Source of the DNA: Flavobacteriales bacterium
GTDB taxonomy: Bacteria; Bacteroidota; Bacteroidia; UBA10329
DNA length: 64,000 nucleotides
Direction: 5' to 3'
NCBI GenBank assembly: GCA_020635535.1
Contig: JACJZP010000010.1
Span: 1 to 64,000, forward strand
A program made the translations under genes and the position numbers. Under the pieces are notes generated by a model. The model saw nothing but the letters and a program-made list of their open reading frames with translations. It was not told the DNA's origin and searched no databases. Below, in pieces: positions 43,798-53,200 of this stretch. Numbering within the stretch: the stretch's first letter is position 1; every line of letters starts with the position of its first letter.

Positions 43798-45642
43798 ATG
43801 CAAAGATCAATCGGTACATTTTTTCTGGCACTCGTTGGATTTAGCGCAATCGCCCAACACGGATATTGGCAGCAGCACGCATCTTATCAGATGGAGATTG
43901 ACATGGATGCCGCCAAACATCAGTTCACGGGGAAGCAGAAACTGGTCTATACCAATAACTCGTCCGACACGTTGACCAAGGTTTTTTACCATTTGTACTT
44001 TAATGCTTTCCAACCAGGAAGCATGATGGATGTACGTTCCCGGACCATTCCAGACCCAGACCCACGCGTTGGAGATAGAATTTCCAAATTGAAGCCAGAT
44101 GAGATCGGTTATCATCAGATAAACAAGTTCACGCAGGATGGAAAACCATTGGAATATCACGTTCAGGGAACGGTTGTAGAGGTAAATCTGTCAAAACCGA
44201 TTTTGCCTGGAGGGAAATCGGAATTTTTGATGGATTTCCACTCTCAGGTGCCATTGCAGGTTCGCAGAAGTGGAAGAGATAACGCCCAAGGTATCGATTT
44301 TTCGATGACGCAGTGGTATCCCAAAATGGCCGAATATGATCACGAAGGTTGGCATGCCGACCCGTACGTAGGCCGCGAGTTTTACGGTGTTTGGGGCGAC
44401 TTTGACGTCAAGATTTCCATCGATAAGAAATATGTACTTGGAGGAACGGGCTACCTGCAGAATTCGAACGAAATTGGGCATGGTTACCAAGAACAAGGAG
44501 CTGAGGTGAAACAACCGCTTGGTGATAAGCTAACGTGGCATTTCGTAGCGCCACAGGTCCATGATTTCGCGTGGGCGGCAGACCCAGATTACCTTCACGA
44601 TATCCAATATGTACCGAACGGGCCAACGCTTCATTTCCTTTATCAGGAAGACACAACCGGTCACTGGCTCAGGTTACAAAAGGAGTTCGTGACCGCTTTC
44701 GGCATCATGAACGATAAGTTCGGCAAGTATCCGTACAAGCAGTTCTCGGTTATACAGGGAGGCGATGGCGGCATGGAATATCCAATGGCAACGCTCATCC
44801 AAACCGATGGAAGAACCTACGGTGGTTTGCTTAGTGTCACGGTGCATGAGGCATTCCACAACTGGTATTACGGAGTTCTCGCTTCAAACGAGTCGAAGTA
44901 TCCTTGGATGGACGAAGGCTTCACTTCTTTCGCGCAGGACTACGTGCTAAACGCACTTAGCGGGTACAAGAGCTCGAATCCGCACCTGGGAGATGTAAAA
45001 GGTTTAGCAAGGCTGCACGAGAACGGGCTTCAGGAGCCGTTGACGACACACGCAGACCACTTTCAAACCAACTATTGCTATGGTGTTTCTTCCTACGGGA
45101 AAGGCGCGGTTTTCCTGATGCAAATCGAATATATCATCGGAGAAGACGCTTTCTGGAAAGGCATGAAGCGCTATTTCAATGAATGGAAATTCAAACACCC
45201 GACCCCGAATGATTTCATTCGAGTGATGGAGAAGGTTTCTGGATTGGAACTGAACTGGTTCATGGACCTCTGGGTCGGAACGACACAGATTATCGACTAC
45301 AGTATTGAGGAATTGGACAAGGAGAAAAAAGGCAGAACAGAGATTGTGTTGAAGCGAAACGGTCAGTTGCCAATGCCGCTCGACATCAAATTGGTGGATA
45401 AGGACGGCAACGTGAGTTGGTATTACATTCCGGTTGGATTGATGCGTGGCGAGAAGCCGGTTGAAAAAGGACAGGAAGGAAGAGTGGTGCTGCCCGATTG
45501 GGAATGGACGAATCCAACCTATAGTTTTGAGGTCGATTTGAAAAAGAAGAAGATCGAATCGGTTGAGATAGACCCGTCAACTCGGTTGGCCGACCTGAAC
45601 AACATCAATGGTATTTACCCTTTCCCGAAAGAGAGAAAATGA
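43798..45642 (+). CDS. M1 family metallopeptidase (gluzincin), secreted
   Basis: 614 residues with a signal peptide (about 1-19, ending SAIAQ). The M1 aminopeptidase-type N-terminal beta domain is followed by the zinc motif HEAFH (H350, E351, H354) and the third ligand E373 in WMDEGF, 18 residues later as the family requires. GGMEYPMATLI is the GXMEN-like exopeptidase segment, here GGMEYP. The C-terminal part is beta-rich. It starts 1 base after the S9 peptidase stop. Periplasmic or surface peptide processing is likely. Confidence 0.9.
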   Translation: MQRSIGTFFLALVGFSAIAQHGYWQQHASYQMEIDMDAAKHQFTGKQKLVYTNNSSDTLTKVFYHLYFNAFQPGSMMDVRSRTIPDPDPRVGDRISKLKPDEIGYHQINKFTQDGKPLEYHVQGTVVEVNLSKPILPGGKSEFLMDFHSQVPLQVRRSGRDNAQGIDFSMTQWYPKMAEYDHEGWHADPYVGREFYGVWGDFDVKISIDKKYVLGGTGYLQNSNEIGHGYQEQGAEVKQPLGDKLTWHFVAPQVHDFAWAADPDYLHDIQYVPNGPTLHFLYQEDTTGHWLRLQKEFVTAFGIMNDKFGKYPYKQFSVIQGGDGGMEYPMATLIQTDGRTYGGLLSVTVHEAFHNWYYGVLASNESKYPWMDEGFTSFAQDYVLNALSGYKSSNPHLGDVKGLARLHENGLQEPLTTHADHFQTNYCYGVSSYGKGAVFLMQIEYIIGEDAFWKGMKRYFNEWKFKHPTPNDFIRVMEKVSGLELNWFMDLWVGTTQIIDYSIEELDKEKKGRTEIVLKRNGQLPMPLDIKLVDKDGNVSWYYIPVGLMRGEKPVEKGQEGRVVLPDWEWTNPTYSFEVDLKKKKIESVEIDPSTRLADLNNINGIYPFPKERK

Positions 45643-46178
45643 AACACACACGCAATAACACCACCTATTTCCTTTTCTCGTTTTTCCTTTTTACGGTCCT
45701 GATCGGTTGCGACAGCGACACAACATCTACAAAATCCGATCAAAAAGATGCAGGAAGATCTGAAGTTCGACCCGCGGGCCCGCAGTTCAAAAAAGAAGGC
45801 GAGCTCTGGTTGACGAAAGCCGAAGGAGACACCATTCGCCAATTGGATATTGAGATCGCGGACATAGAAAGCGAGCGTACCATTGGCCTAATGCATCGTT
45901 GGAGTATGCCAGATACGCAAGGAATGCTGTTCATTTTTGAGGAGGAAGAACCTCGTTCCTTTTGGATGCACAACACGCTGATGGGGCTGGACATCATCTA
46001 CATCAAGGCCGATGGAACCATTGAAAGCATTGCCAAGTATTGTGTTCCCAAGTCTGATAAGTCCATTCCATCAAAAGGCCCGGCCATGTACGTTCTGGAG
46101 GTTCAAGAAGGATTCAGCGACATTTATGGGCTGGTTCCTGGAGACAAGATCATCTTCCAAAGGACAGACGGCAAATAA
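45639..46178 (+). CDS. DUF192 domain lipoprotein
   Basis: 179 residues. A lipobox LFTVLIGC gives a lipidated Cys near residue 24. After a short linker comes a DUF192 domain with MHRWSMPDTQGMLFIFEEEEPRSFWMHNTLMGLDIIYIKADG and a late VPGDKIIF, all characteristic. Function of the family is unknown. Overlaps the M1 peptidase stop by 4 bp (ATGA). Confidence 0.9.
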   Translation: MKHTRNNTTYFLFSFFLFTVLIGCDSDTTSTKSDQKDAGRSEVRPAGPQFKKEGELWLTKAEGDTIRQLDIEIADIESERTIGLMHRWSMPDTQGMLFIFEEEEPRSFWMHNTLMGLDIIYIKADGTIESIAKYCVPKSDKSIPSKGPAMYVLEVQEGFSDIYGLVPGDKIIFQRTDGK

Positions 46179-46186
46179 TCCTTTCT

Positions 46187-47365
46187 ATGTTAAAGTTCCT
46201 TCCCCTTTTACTTTTCCCGCTCATCTGTTTTGGGCAGGGTACATTGACCATTTCTTCAACGGAGCCAACGTCCGATAAGTGGTTGTTGCTTACCAAATCC
46301 CGCCAATACATCAGCGATAACGATAGCATGAACGAGCATTTGGTCGACCTTGTAAAAGCATTCTCAGTTGATAGTGTTCTGCCATCAAAAAGCCAACGGC
46401 ACCGCGTGGCCGAGGCCGGGTGGGTTATTAGCATGTTCGGATACAAGTGGAAGGCGCTGAGCATGACCAAACAGAAGTTTGTCGGAACCGAACGCGATGG
46501 CATCCGTGTGCCGAGCTGGCCCCCTCATTTCACGGAGTACGATGTGAACTTCAACCTTATTCCTCACACGCGTAAGTACATCGATTTTCTGTGGCCCGGT
46601 TATGTGCAGAAGTGCGAGAAGAACCGCTTCAAACGCATCAAGAATCTTGATGAAGCTCCGTGCGTTTATCCGACCACCCTGGAGAACATTGACAAATACA
46701 GACTCCACTGCGAGATCACCCCGCCATTGGATTACGTGTTCATGCTCAATTCCAAGTTTTATCCATGCTACAGACCAAACTCATCAAAAGAGCACTACAA
46801 CATTGGAACAGATTACGCCACGTTCGGGATGTACGGTGCCTTCGTGGCAGACTACAACCACACAGGAGGGCCTGAGTTGCATCCGTACGAGTGGATCTGG
46901 TGGTACGATACGCATCCTGATAGATTGCAGGAGAAAAGCCAAACCTGGTTCATCGGTTTTATGAAGGAAGGAAGCAACCGTTTCAGAGGATGGTACCCGA
47001 AAAAGCGCCCTCAAGTTGGCCAGGTCTCGGTGCCATTCGTATTCGACCTAAAAAACGACACTCTAAAGATCACACTTGAACATTTACTGCACGACACGTT
47101 CAAGCCAGAAGCTTTGTCAAGGCTTGAAGGTGTTCCGCAGAGTGCTTCGGATCTGAATTTTACACAGCGGTATTTCACAATCGATAATGGCGACACGCGA
47201 GGAAAGACCATCGTTTTCCGAACGTCAAATCCTATTGGCGGAGAAGCGCTGAAAACATGGTTTTCTGAACTGAACTTGGATAAAGAGAACAACCTGCTTT
47301 CTGGCTATCTCAACTTGGGCGTATCGGTTGCAAACCTCTACAACGCCAAGTTGAGTTTCGAGTAA
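46187..47365 (+). CDS. hypothetical secreted protein
   Basis: 392 residues with a clear signal peptide (about 1-16, ending CFGQ). The mature protein is rich in Trp, Tyr and Phe, with segments KYIDFLWPGYVQKCEKN, TDYATFGMYGAFVADYNHTGG and EWIWWYDTHPD, and beta-rich character. I do not recognise a family. It starts 8 bp after the DUF192 gene, so it probably belongs to the same transcription unit. It is convergent with the next gene (3 bp gap). Confidence 0.6.
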   Translation: MLKFLPLLLFPLICFGQGTLTISSTEPTSDKWLLLTKSRQYISDNDSMNEHLVDLVKAFSVDSVLPSKSQRHRVAEAGWVISMFGYKWKALSMTKQKFVGTERDGIRVPSWPPHFTEYDVNFNLIPHTRKYIDFLWPGYVQKCEKNRFKRIKNLDEAPCVYPTTLENIDKYRLHCEITPPLDYVFMLNSKFYPCYRPNSSKEHYNIGTDYATFGMYGAFVADYNHTGGPELHPYEWIWWYDTHPDRLQEKSQTWFIGFMKEGSNRFRGWYPKKRPQVGQVSVPFVFDLKNDTLKITLEHLLHDTFKPEALSRLEGVPQSASDLNFTQRYFTIDNGDTRGKTIVFRTSNPIGGEALKTWFSELNLDKENNLLSGYLNLGVSVANLYNAKLSFE

Positions 47366-47368
47366 GAA

Positions 47369-47977
47369 TCAGTCGAAAGCCTTACGGACGTGCTTCCAGG
47401 CTTGAGACATTTCATTAGAGAAGTTCTCCAACTTTCCTGAAGCTTCCTCAGCGCGTTTTTCAAGGTCTTTCTGGAATTCCTGCAGTTTGACCTCGGCTTC
47501 TTTTCTTCGCTTTTCCCATTCCTGTTCGCCTTCCATTTTGGCCAACTGAAGTTGCAGTTTGAAGATATCGAACTTGATCTGGTAGTCGTGTAGTTTCAGA
47601 GATAAATCCTCCAAAAAAGCATCTGAGTGTTCTTTGGTTGTTCCGAAAACAAGGTCGATATCTGAACGGAGTTGCTCCAATCTCATTTTCAATTCTTTCT
47701 GCTGTTCGCGAAGCAGATCTTCAGATGTAGCTTTACCCAAAGCCGCCTGAACACGAAGGTCTTCAAGCGCAGACTTGATCTTGGCCGCTTGCTCCTTGTT
47801 CAACTCCTTTGCCTCATCAATTCGAGACGACATTTTTGCAGCCCAATCGCGGAGGTTCGCCTTCTGCTCCTCAAACGCTTTCTCGGCATCGGCCTTACCC
47901 AAGTGCAGTTGTACGTTCAAACCCTCAACGGTTGTCTTAAGAGTTTCTAAATGGTCTTTGATGGTCTTCTTTTCCAT
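47369..47977 (-). CDS. hypothetical helical protein with three-fold internal repeat
   Basis: 202 residues, almost entirely charged amphipathic helix without a signal peptide. Three related units start at about 20 (LNVQLHLGKADAEKAFEEQK), 74 (LRVQAALGKATSEDLLREQ) and 139 (FKLQLQLAKMEGEQEWEKR). The pattern is an L-x-V/L-Q-x-x-L-x-K helix followed by acidic/basic heptads, reminiscent of apolipoprotein-like or phasin-like lipid-binding bundles. No family recognised. Confidence 0.6.
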   Translation of the reverse strand: MEKKTIKDHLETLKTTVEGLNVQLHLGKADAEKAFEEQKANLRDWAAKMSSRIDEAKELNKEQAAKIKSALEDLRVQAALGKATSEDLLREQQKELKMRLEQLRSDIDLVFGTTKEHSDAFLEDLSLKLHDYQIKFDIFKLQLQLAKMEGEQEWEKRRKEAEVKLQEFQKDLEKRAEEASGKLENFSNEMSQAWKHVRKAFD

Positions 47978-48067
47978 GGCGTATAATGTTTGACGGAAAA
48001 GGTATGAGAATTCTTGAAACCGAAAACTGATACAGATTAGCCCTGCGGTAATCTTAATTTCGGGCAG

Positions 48068-48628
48068 ATGTTTTCAACCTATCTCCAACTCGGCTTCGAG
48101 CACATAACCGACCTGAACGGCTACGATCACATGCTGTTTCTGTTGGCGCTTTGTGCCGCTTATGTTTATTCTGATTGGAAGAAGATACTTGTGCTGGTTA
48201 CGGCCTTCACATTGGGGCATTCCATTACATTGGCGCTGGCGGTTTTGAACATCATACCTGTCAATGGTGCTTGGATTGAATTTCTCATTCCCGTGACAAT
48301 TGTGGCCACAGCGGCCAAAAACCTCATCGCGAAGCAAGACAAAGCCGCCATTGCCACCTACTTTATGGCACTGGGTTTCGGTCTCATTCATGGAATGGGA
48401 TTTTCCAACTACCTGCGGTCGCTGTTGGGAGATGAATTACTGATGCCGTTGTTCGCCTTCAATGTAGGGCTGGAAGTGGGCCAATTGATCGTGGTTACCA
48501 TCATTTTCGGGCTGCAATATGTCGTGGTAAACACAATAAGTGTTAAACCGAGGCAATGGAATCTTATTGTTTCCTTAACCGCAGGTGCCATTTCGTTACT
48601 TTTGGCCGCCCAGAGAATTCCGTTCTGA
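48068..48628 (+). CDS. HupE/UreJ-family membrane protein
   Basis: 186 residues with about six membrane helices. The family's histidine motifs are present: FEHITDLNGYDHMLFLLAL, FTLGHSITLALA and GFGLIHGMGFSNYL. Members are linked to nickel/cobalt uptake in hydrogenase or urease operons, but many Bacteroidota copies occur alone, as here. No urease or hydrogenase gene is nearby. Metal transport is therefore plausible but unproven. Confidence 0.83.
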   Translation: MFSTYLQLGFEHITDLNGYDHMLFLLALCAAYVYSDWKKILVLVTAFTLGHSITLALAVLNIIPVNGAWIEFLIPVTIVATAAKNLIAKQDKAAIATYFMALGFGLIHGMGFSNYLRSLLGDELLMPLFAFNVGLEVGQLIVVTIIFGLQYVVVNTISVKPRQWNLIVSLTAGAISLLLAAQRIPF

Positions 48629-48657
48629 ACTCAGTCAGAACCACTTAAGCCAGGTTT

Positions 48658-50964
48658 ATGAGACATTTTACATTATCCATTCTAATCCTTTTTCCATTTG
48701 TCCTCAGCGCACAGCAATCTGCGAGAGACAAGTTTGAACAGCTTGGAAAAGAGCTTCCAACTCCGAATGTTTACCGAACCGCCAGTGGAGCACCCGGCCA
48801 TGAATATTACCAGCAGCAGGTGGATTATGATATGAAAGTGGAGCTGGACGATGAAACGCAGCGCCTTTACGGTTCAAGCACCATTACTTACACGAATAAC
48901 TCACCAGACGAACTCAATTATCTGTGGTTGCAGTTGGATCAGAATGTTCGGGCCAAAGACAGCGACACCAAGCTCATCGCTACCAGCGAAATGGACGATA
49001 GAATGAGTTTCGGAGATCTGGCGCGGATGCACAACGATTTCGATGGCGGTTTCAAGATCGAGTACGTAAAGGATGCAGCGGGTAACGATCTTCCTTACAC
49101 GGTTGTAAAGACGATGATGCGTGTCGATCTGCCAAAGCCGCTGAAAGCGAAAGGCAAGACCAGCATCAAACTCAAATGGTGGTACAACATCAACGATCGC
49201 ATGGAAATTGGTGGTCGTTCGGGCTACGAGTTCTTCCCAGAAGATGGAAACTACCTCTATACCATTGCGCAATGGTTTCCACGATTGTGTGTTTACAACG
49301 AAGTGGAGGGCTGGCAGCACAAGCAATTCTTGGGAAGCGGTGAGTTTGCCCTGCCATTCGGAGATTACAAAGTTGACATTACGGTTCCTGCGGATCACAT
49401 CGTTGGCGCAACCGGCTTCTGTCAGAACTACAGTCAGGTTTTGACCGCTGCCCAAAAGCAGAAGTTTGATGAAGCAAAAGATGCTGATGAGCCAGTGATC
49501 ATTGTGAGTCAGAAGGACGCTGAGGAGAACGAGAAGGAAGGAACCAAGGAGAAGAAAACATGGACCTTCAAAGCCACAAACGTGCGCGATTTTGCATTCG
49601 CCTCATCACGTAAGTTCATCTGGGATGCCATGGGCGTTGACATTGCCGGAAAGAAAGTGATGGCAATGAGTTACTATCCCAAGGAAGGAAATCCACTGTG
49701 GGAGCAATATTCAACTCGGGTTGTAGCGCACACACTCAAAACGTACAGCAAATTCACCATCGATTATCCGTATCCGGTTGCCATTTCGGTTCATGCCAAA
49801 GCCATTGGAATGGAGTACCCGATGATCTGTTTCAATTTCGGAAGACCTGAAAAGGACGGCACTTACTCGGATCATATCAAGTACCGAATGATCGGGGTTA
49901 TCGTCCACGAAGTGGGGCATAACTTCTTCCCAATGATCATCAACTCGGATGAGCGCCAATGGACCTGGATGGATGAGGGCCTGAACTCGTTCGTTGAATA
50001 CCTTACCGAGAAAGAATGGGACAAGGATTATCCTACACGTAGAGGGCCTGCCCCGAACATTGTCGATTACATGAAGGGCGACAAAGGCGGCATGGTTCCG
50101 ATCATGACCAACAGTGAGAGCATCAAACAGTTTGGGAACAACGCCTACGGGAAACCGGCCACGGCACTCAACATTCTACGCGAAACAATACTCGGAAGAG
50201 AACTCTTCGATTTCGCGTTTAAGGAATATGCAAGACGATGGGCGTTCAAGCACCCGACTCCTGCCGATTTCTTCCGTACCATGGAAGACGCCTCAGGCGT
50301 GGACCTTGATTGGTTCTGGCGCGGATGGTTCTACACCACAGATCACTGCGATCAGAGTTTGGATGCCGTAAAATGGTACCAGATAGACACGAAAGATCCG
50401 GCCATCGAAAAGCCGTTGGCAAAGGAGCGCGAAGCGGCCAAAGAACCATACATCAGCGATACGCGCAATGCAGACGCATTCCAGAGTATGGTGGAGAAAG
50501 ACGCGAAGACGCGTGACTTCTACGATAACGAGTACGACCCGCACAAGTGGACCATCCTTGACAGCGAGGAATATGACAAATACCTATCGCGATTGGACGA
50601 AAAGGAGAAGCAACTTCTTGGTTCGGGCATGAACTACTACCAGCTTGACATCTCATCGCCCGGGGAGTTGATCATGCCGGTAATCCTTGAGTTCGAGTAT
50701 GCAGATGGCTCAAAGGAGGTGCATCGAATTCCGGCTGAGATATGGAGGAAGAACGACAAGAACATCAGCAAGGTCTTCTTCTCCAAGAAAGAACTGGTTC
50801 GCGTAGTCCTCGACCCGTTCTTGGAAACCGCAGACATCGACCGCGGCAACAACTATTGGCCGCCTAAGCAGCAGCCCACCCGGTTCGAACTCTTCAAAGG
50901 CAGAGAATACGATTCCGAAAACCCGATGCAGCGCGCTAAGCGTGCCAAGGAAAGAGGGAAGTAA
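48658..50964 (+). CDS. M1 family metallopeptidase, large secreted form
   Basis: 768 residues with a signal peptide (about 1-18, ending LSAQ). The zinc site is HEVGHNFFP (H417, E418, H421) with E440 in WMDEGLNSF. GMEYPMICFNFG is the exopeptidase-type segment before it. The C-terminal 200 residues include a charged stretch (EKPLAKEREAAKEPY) and a beta domain. Longer than the other M1 enzyme of this window, and distinct in sequence. Convergent with hipA (adjacent stops). Confidence 0.92.
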   Translation: MRHFTLSILILFPFVLSAQQSARDKFEQLGKELPTPNVYRTASGAPGHEYYQQQVDYDMKVELDDETQRLYGSSTITYTNNSPDELNYLWLQLDQNVRAKDSDTKLIATSEMDDRMSFGDLARMHNDFDGGFKIEYVKDAAGNDLPYTVVKTMMRVDLPKPLKAKGKTSIKLKWWYNINDRMEIGGRSGYEFFPEDGNYLYTIAQWFPRLCVYNEVEGWQHKQFLGSGEFALPFGDYKVDITVPADHIVGATGFCQNYSQVLTAAQKQKFDEAKDADEPVIIVSQKDAEENEKEGTKEKKTWTFKATNVRDFAFASSRKFIWDAMGVDIAGKKVMAMSYYPKEGNPLWEQYSTRVVAHTLKTYSKFTIDYPYPVAISVHAKAIGMEYPMICFNFGRPEKDGTYSDHIKYRMIGVIVHEVGHNFFPMIINSDERQWTWMDEGLNSFVEYLTEKEWDKDYPTRRGPAPNIVDYMKGDKGGMVPIMTNSESIKQFGNNAYGKPATALNILRETILGRELFDFAFKEYARRWAFKHPTPADFFRTMEDASGVDLDWFWRGWFYTTDHCDQSLDAVKWYQIDTKDPAIEKPLAKEREAAKEPYISDTRNADAFQSMVEKDAKTRDFYDNEYDPHKWTILDSEEYDKYLSRLDEKEKQLLGSGMNYYQLDISSPGELIMPVILEFEYADGSKEVHRIPAEIWRKNDKNISKVFFSKKELVRVVLDPFLETADIDRGNNYWPPKQQPTRFELFKGREYDSENPMQRAKRAKERGK

Positions 50965-52251
50965 TTACGGATTGATCAATCGGTCAATTGCCGCGGCCTG
51001 ACTTTCAGGAATGCCAGCGGTTGATGCGAACTCGTTCCAGTTAGTAACAGCTTCTTGAACAGCAGCAATGATCTCCAACGGCTTTTTGATGTTCATTTCG
51101 CTGGCCACTTTTAGCAGGTCGGCACGATAGATATTCTCGCGCTTCCCGTTCACGGAGAGTTGGTGTTGCTTCAACCATCGGTTATCAGGATTGTAAGCGT
51201 AGGTCACATCGTAGGCGGGTGAAAGTTTCCATTCACCGCGTTTGTTCATCAGAAAGGAGACGTTCTTCGTGTGGTCATCGCAGTTGAAACAGATGACGTT
51301 GAACACCATTCTTCGGAACAGTTCCTCCGCATCAGGATACGGAAGCCGCAATTGCCGCATCACCTGAAACGCCTGTTCGTATGAATAAACGTTCGGCATG
51401 TTGTAATCGAAATGCGCGATGCCGCAAAGCGTTTGCATGTGCAGTTTTTCGGTTCCAACGCGGTCAAAGCGTTTGGTCATGAAATGGGCGCGACCATGTT
51501 CTTCTAGCAATCGGCATTCCATCATATTGATGCCACATTCCTTCGCCATGAGGTGATACGCATATTCGATGCGGCCATAACCCTGCGGATCGCCTAGCAG
51601 GTCGTTGCTCACGCCATCAAATTTGATGATCCAATGTTCGTAGCCTTCCGACTGTTGCGCCTGCCCGGAACGCACATCGCCTGTTTGCGGATTGTAGGCA
51701 ATGATGGCTTTGGCCCGTGCCCCGCCAGCGGAAGTTCCCACGCGAATGATGTCTTCAACGCCATTGTTGTTCGAAGAAGTGAAGTTGGTTTCGAGCGAAT
51801 TGCGTTGATGCAGAATATCACTGGCCAACCGCACAAGTTCATTGACTTGCAGCGTATCCGAATGGTCTTTGAAAGAAGCGATGGCGGGTTTGAACTCCAG
51901 TGCACCCATTCCCCGCGAACCGATGTAGCAGAGTTTCTCTATCGGGTTCATGCTTTGGACGGTTCGGCCCTGTCTTGCAAGCCATTCTTCAATTAGTCGG
52001 TTACCGAATTTGTCAGGCAGGCTGTCAGCTAACAGTCCAGGCAATCCTTGAAATGTTTCAGGATTGAGAGAGGGAAACTGAAAGATGCGCTTTCCATTCC
52101 GCGCCTCGGCCAATGGCATTTTCAGAGGAGCAACATCCAGATCCTGTTTCAGAAAATCAGCCTCGAACTCGAAAACACCATGATTGGCGGCCTCGTTCCA
52201 GGCAACGGCACCCACGCGAATTCCCCAAAGAAGCACCTCGGCAACTACCAT
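50965..52251 (-). CDS. hipA: type II toxin-antitoxin system HipA-family kinase
   Basis: 428 residues. The N-terminal domain (about 1-100) has VLLWGIRVGAVAW and GLLADSLPDKFGNRLI. The HipA_C kinase domain has the GTSAGGARAKA loop (the P-loop-like segment), FMTKRFDRV, the catalytic CFNCDDHTKNVSF (D325/D326, N330) and the Mg-binding LSPAYDVT (D348), lining up with D309, N314 and D332 of E. coli HipA. It should phosphorylate a translation component such as GltX, the E. coli target. Overlaps the HTH antitoxin gene by 7 bp. Confidence 0.93.
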   Translation of the reverse strand: MVVAEVLLWGIRVGAVAWNEAANHGVFEFEADFLKQDLDVAPLKMPLAEARNGKRIFQFPSLNPETFQGLPGLLADSLPDKFGNRLIEEWLARQGRTVQSMNPIEKLCYIGSRGMGALEFKPAIASFKDHSDTLQVNELVRLASDILHQRNSLETNFTSSNNNGVEDIIRVGTSAGGARAKAIIAYNPQTGDVRSGQAQQSEGYEHWIIKFDGVSNDLLGDPQGYGRIEYAYHLMAKECGINMMECRLLEEHGRAHFMTKRFDRVGTEKLHMQTLCGIAHFDYNMPNVYSYEQAFQVMRQLRLPYPDAEELFRRMVFNVICFNCDDHTKNVSFLMNKRGEWKLSPAYDVTYAYNPDNRWLKQHQLSVNGKRENIYRADLLKVASEMNIKKPLEIIAAVQEAVTNWNEFASTAGIPESQAAAIDRLINP

Positions 52252-52601
52252 GCGGGTTCGTCTTTATCGGTGGTATGGCGTTTTCCAGAAGCGCGGTAAC
52301 GCTGCGGTTTCTGCTCTTTCAGCAATTGCAACGGACTTATTTCTGGCGAAACGCGTTGGAAGGCATCGAACAAGTCGAGGCGGTTCAGGGCACGCAACAA
52401 CTGAATGAGCGTGAGTAGCGAAACGGCTTGTCCCTTTTCGATGCGACTGATGGTGGCACGCCCAAGACCCGAACGCTCGGCCAGCTCTTCCTGTGTCATG
52501 TTCTGGTCGAGGCGTATTTGGCGCAATTGCGAACAGATGTGGTTCACAATGGCCGTATCGCTCATGGCCGACCAATCTTCTGTGATGCCTTTCTGATACA
52601 T
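52245..52601 (-). CDS. hipB: HipB-like helix-turn-helix antitoxin
   Basis: 118 residues with an HTH_3/Cro-C1 domain at about 25-78 (QEELAERSGLGRATISRIEKG is the helix-turn-helix), followed by a basic C-terminal tail. It should bind HipA and repress the operon. It precedes hipA, overlapping it by 7 bp, and has a canonical promoter 39 bp upstream. Typical length for HipB-like antitoxins. Confidence 0.9.
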   Translation of the reverse strand: MYQKGITEDWSAMSDTAIVNHICSQLRQIRLDQNMTQEELAERSGLGRATISRIEKGQAVSLLTLIQLLRALNRLDLFDAFQRVSPEISPLQLLKEQKPQRYRASGKRHTTDKDEPAW

Positions 52602-52639
52602 TAACTCGATATTTACTGGTTAACACACCGTTTCTGATA

Positions 52640-52670
52640 CAAATGTAATCATTTTAGCTCCTGCATCAAA
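52640..52670 (-). promoter_or_regulatory. canonical Bacteroidota promoter for hipBA
   Basis: On the minus strand, TTTG (52670-52667) is followed after exactly 19 bp by TACATTTG (52647-52640), a perfect -33 TTTG / -7 TAnnTTTG pair with the ideal spacing. The hipB ATG is 39 bp further. This is the cleanest promoter in the window. Confidence 0.75.
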
Positions 52671-52756
52671 AACATTACAATAAAGCCACAAAGCGAATTT
52701 AATGACTCATTTGTGATTCATTATACAATGTGTAGGAATCCAATTAATTTCGAAGG

Positions 52757-53200
52757 GTGAAAACCGCTCTCTACAATCGATGCTTGGAATTGGCCTCTGC
52801 AAAAGTGAATGCTTTGGAAGGCGAACTTGCTTCCATGCGCGATGCAGTGCAATCGGAAAGCAAAAGCACGGCTGGCGACAAGCACGAAACGGGCCGTGCC
52901 ATGATACATTTGGAGCAGGAAAAACTCCAAATGCAGTTGGCTGAAGCGCAATCCGTTTTGGCCGAATTGGAACAAATAAAACCCGACCACACATTCGAAA
53001 CCGTTCAAAAAGGCGCGTTGGTTCAGACCAACCGAGCCACGTTTTACATCGCGGTCGGATTGGGAAAGATCAATCAGGACGGAACAGACATTTTTGTGGT
53101 TTCTTCGCAATCGCCCATTGCCAAACAGATGTTAGGAAAACGTTCGGGCGAAAGCTTCAACATGAATGGAACGGAATATGTAATCACATCCATTCAATAG
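52757..53200 (+). CDS. GreA/GreB C-terminal-domain-like protein
   Basis: 147 residues. The N-terminal half is an antiparallel-helix-like coiled region (YNRCLELASAKVNALEGEL, HLEQEKLQMQLAEAQSVL). The C-terminal half resembles the FKBP-like GreA/GreB C-domain (VQTNRATFYIAVGLGK, SPIAKQMLGKRSGESF). In Bacteroidota such genes are often mislabelled '3-oxoacyl-ACP synthase'. A role in binding RNA polymerase is inferred from the fold. Starts with GTG at 52757, with a TAATTTCG element very close upstream. Followed immediately by DUF6702. Confidence 0.75.
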   Translation: MKTALYNRCLELASAKVNALEGELASMRDAVQSESKSTAGDKHETGRAMIHLEQEKLQMQLAEAQSVLAELEQIKPDHTFETVQKGALVQTNRATFYIAVGLGKINQDGTDIFVVSSQSPIAKQMLGKRSGESFNMNGTEYVITSIQ

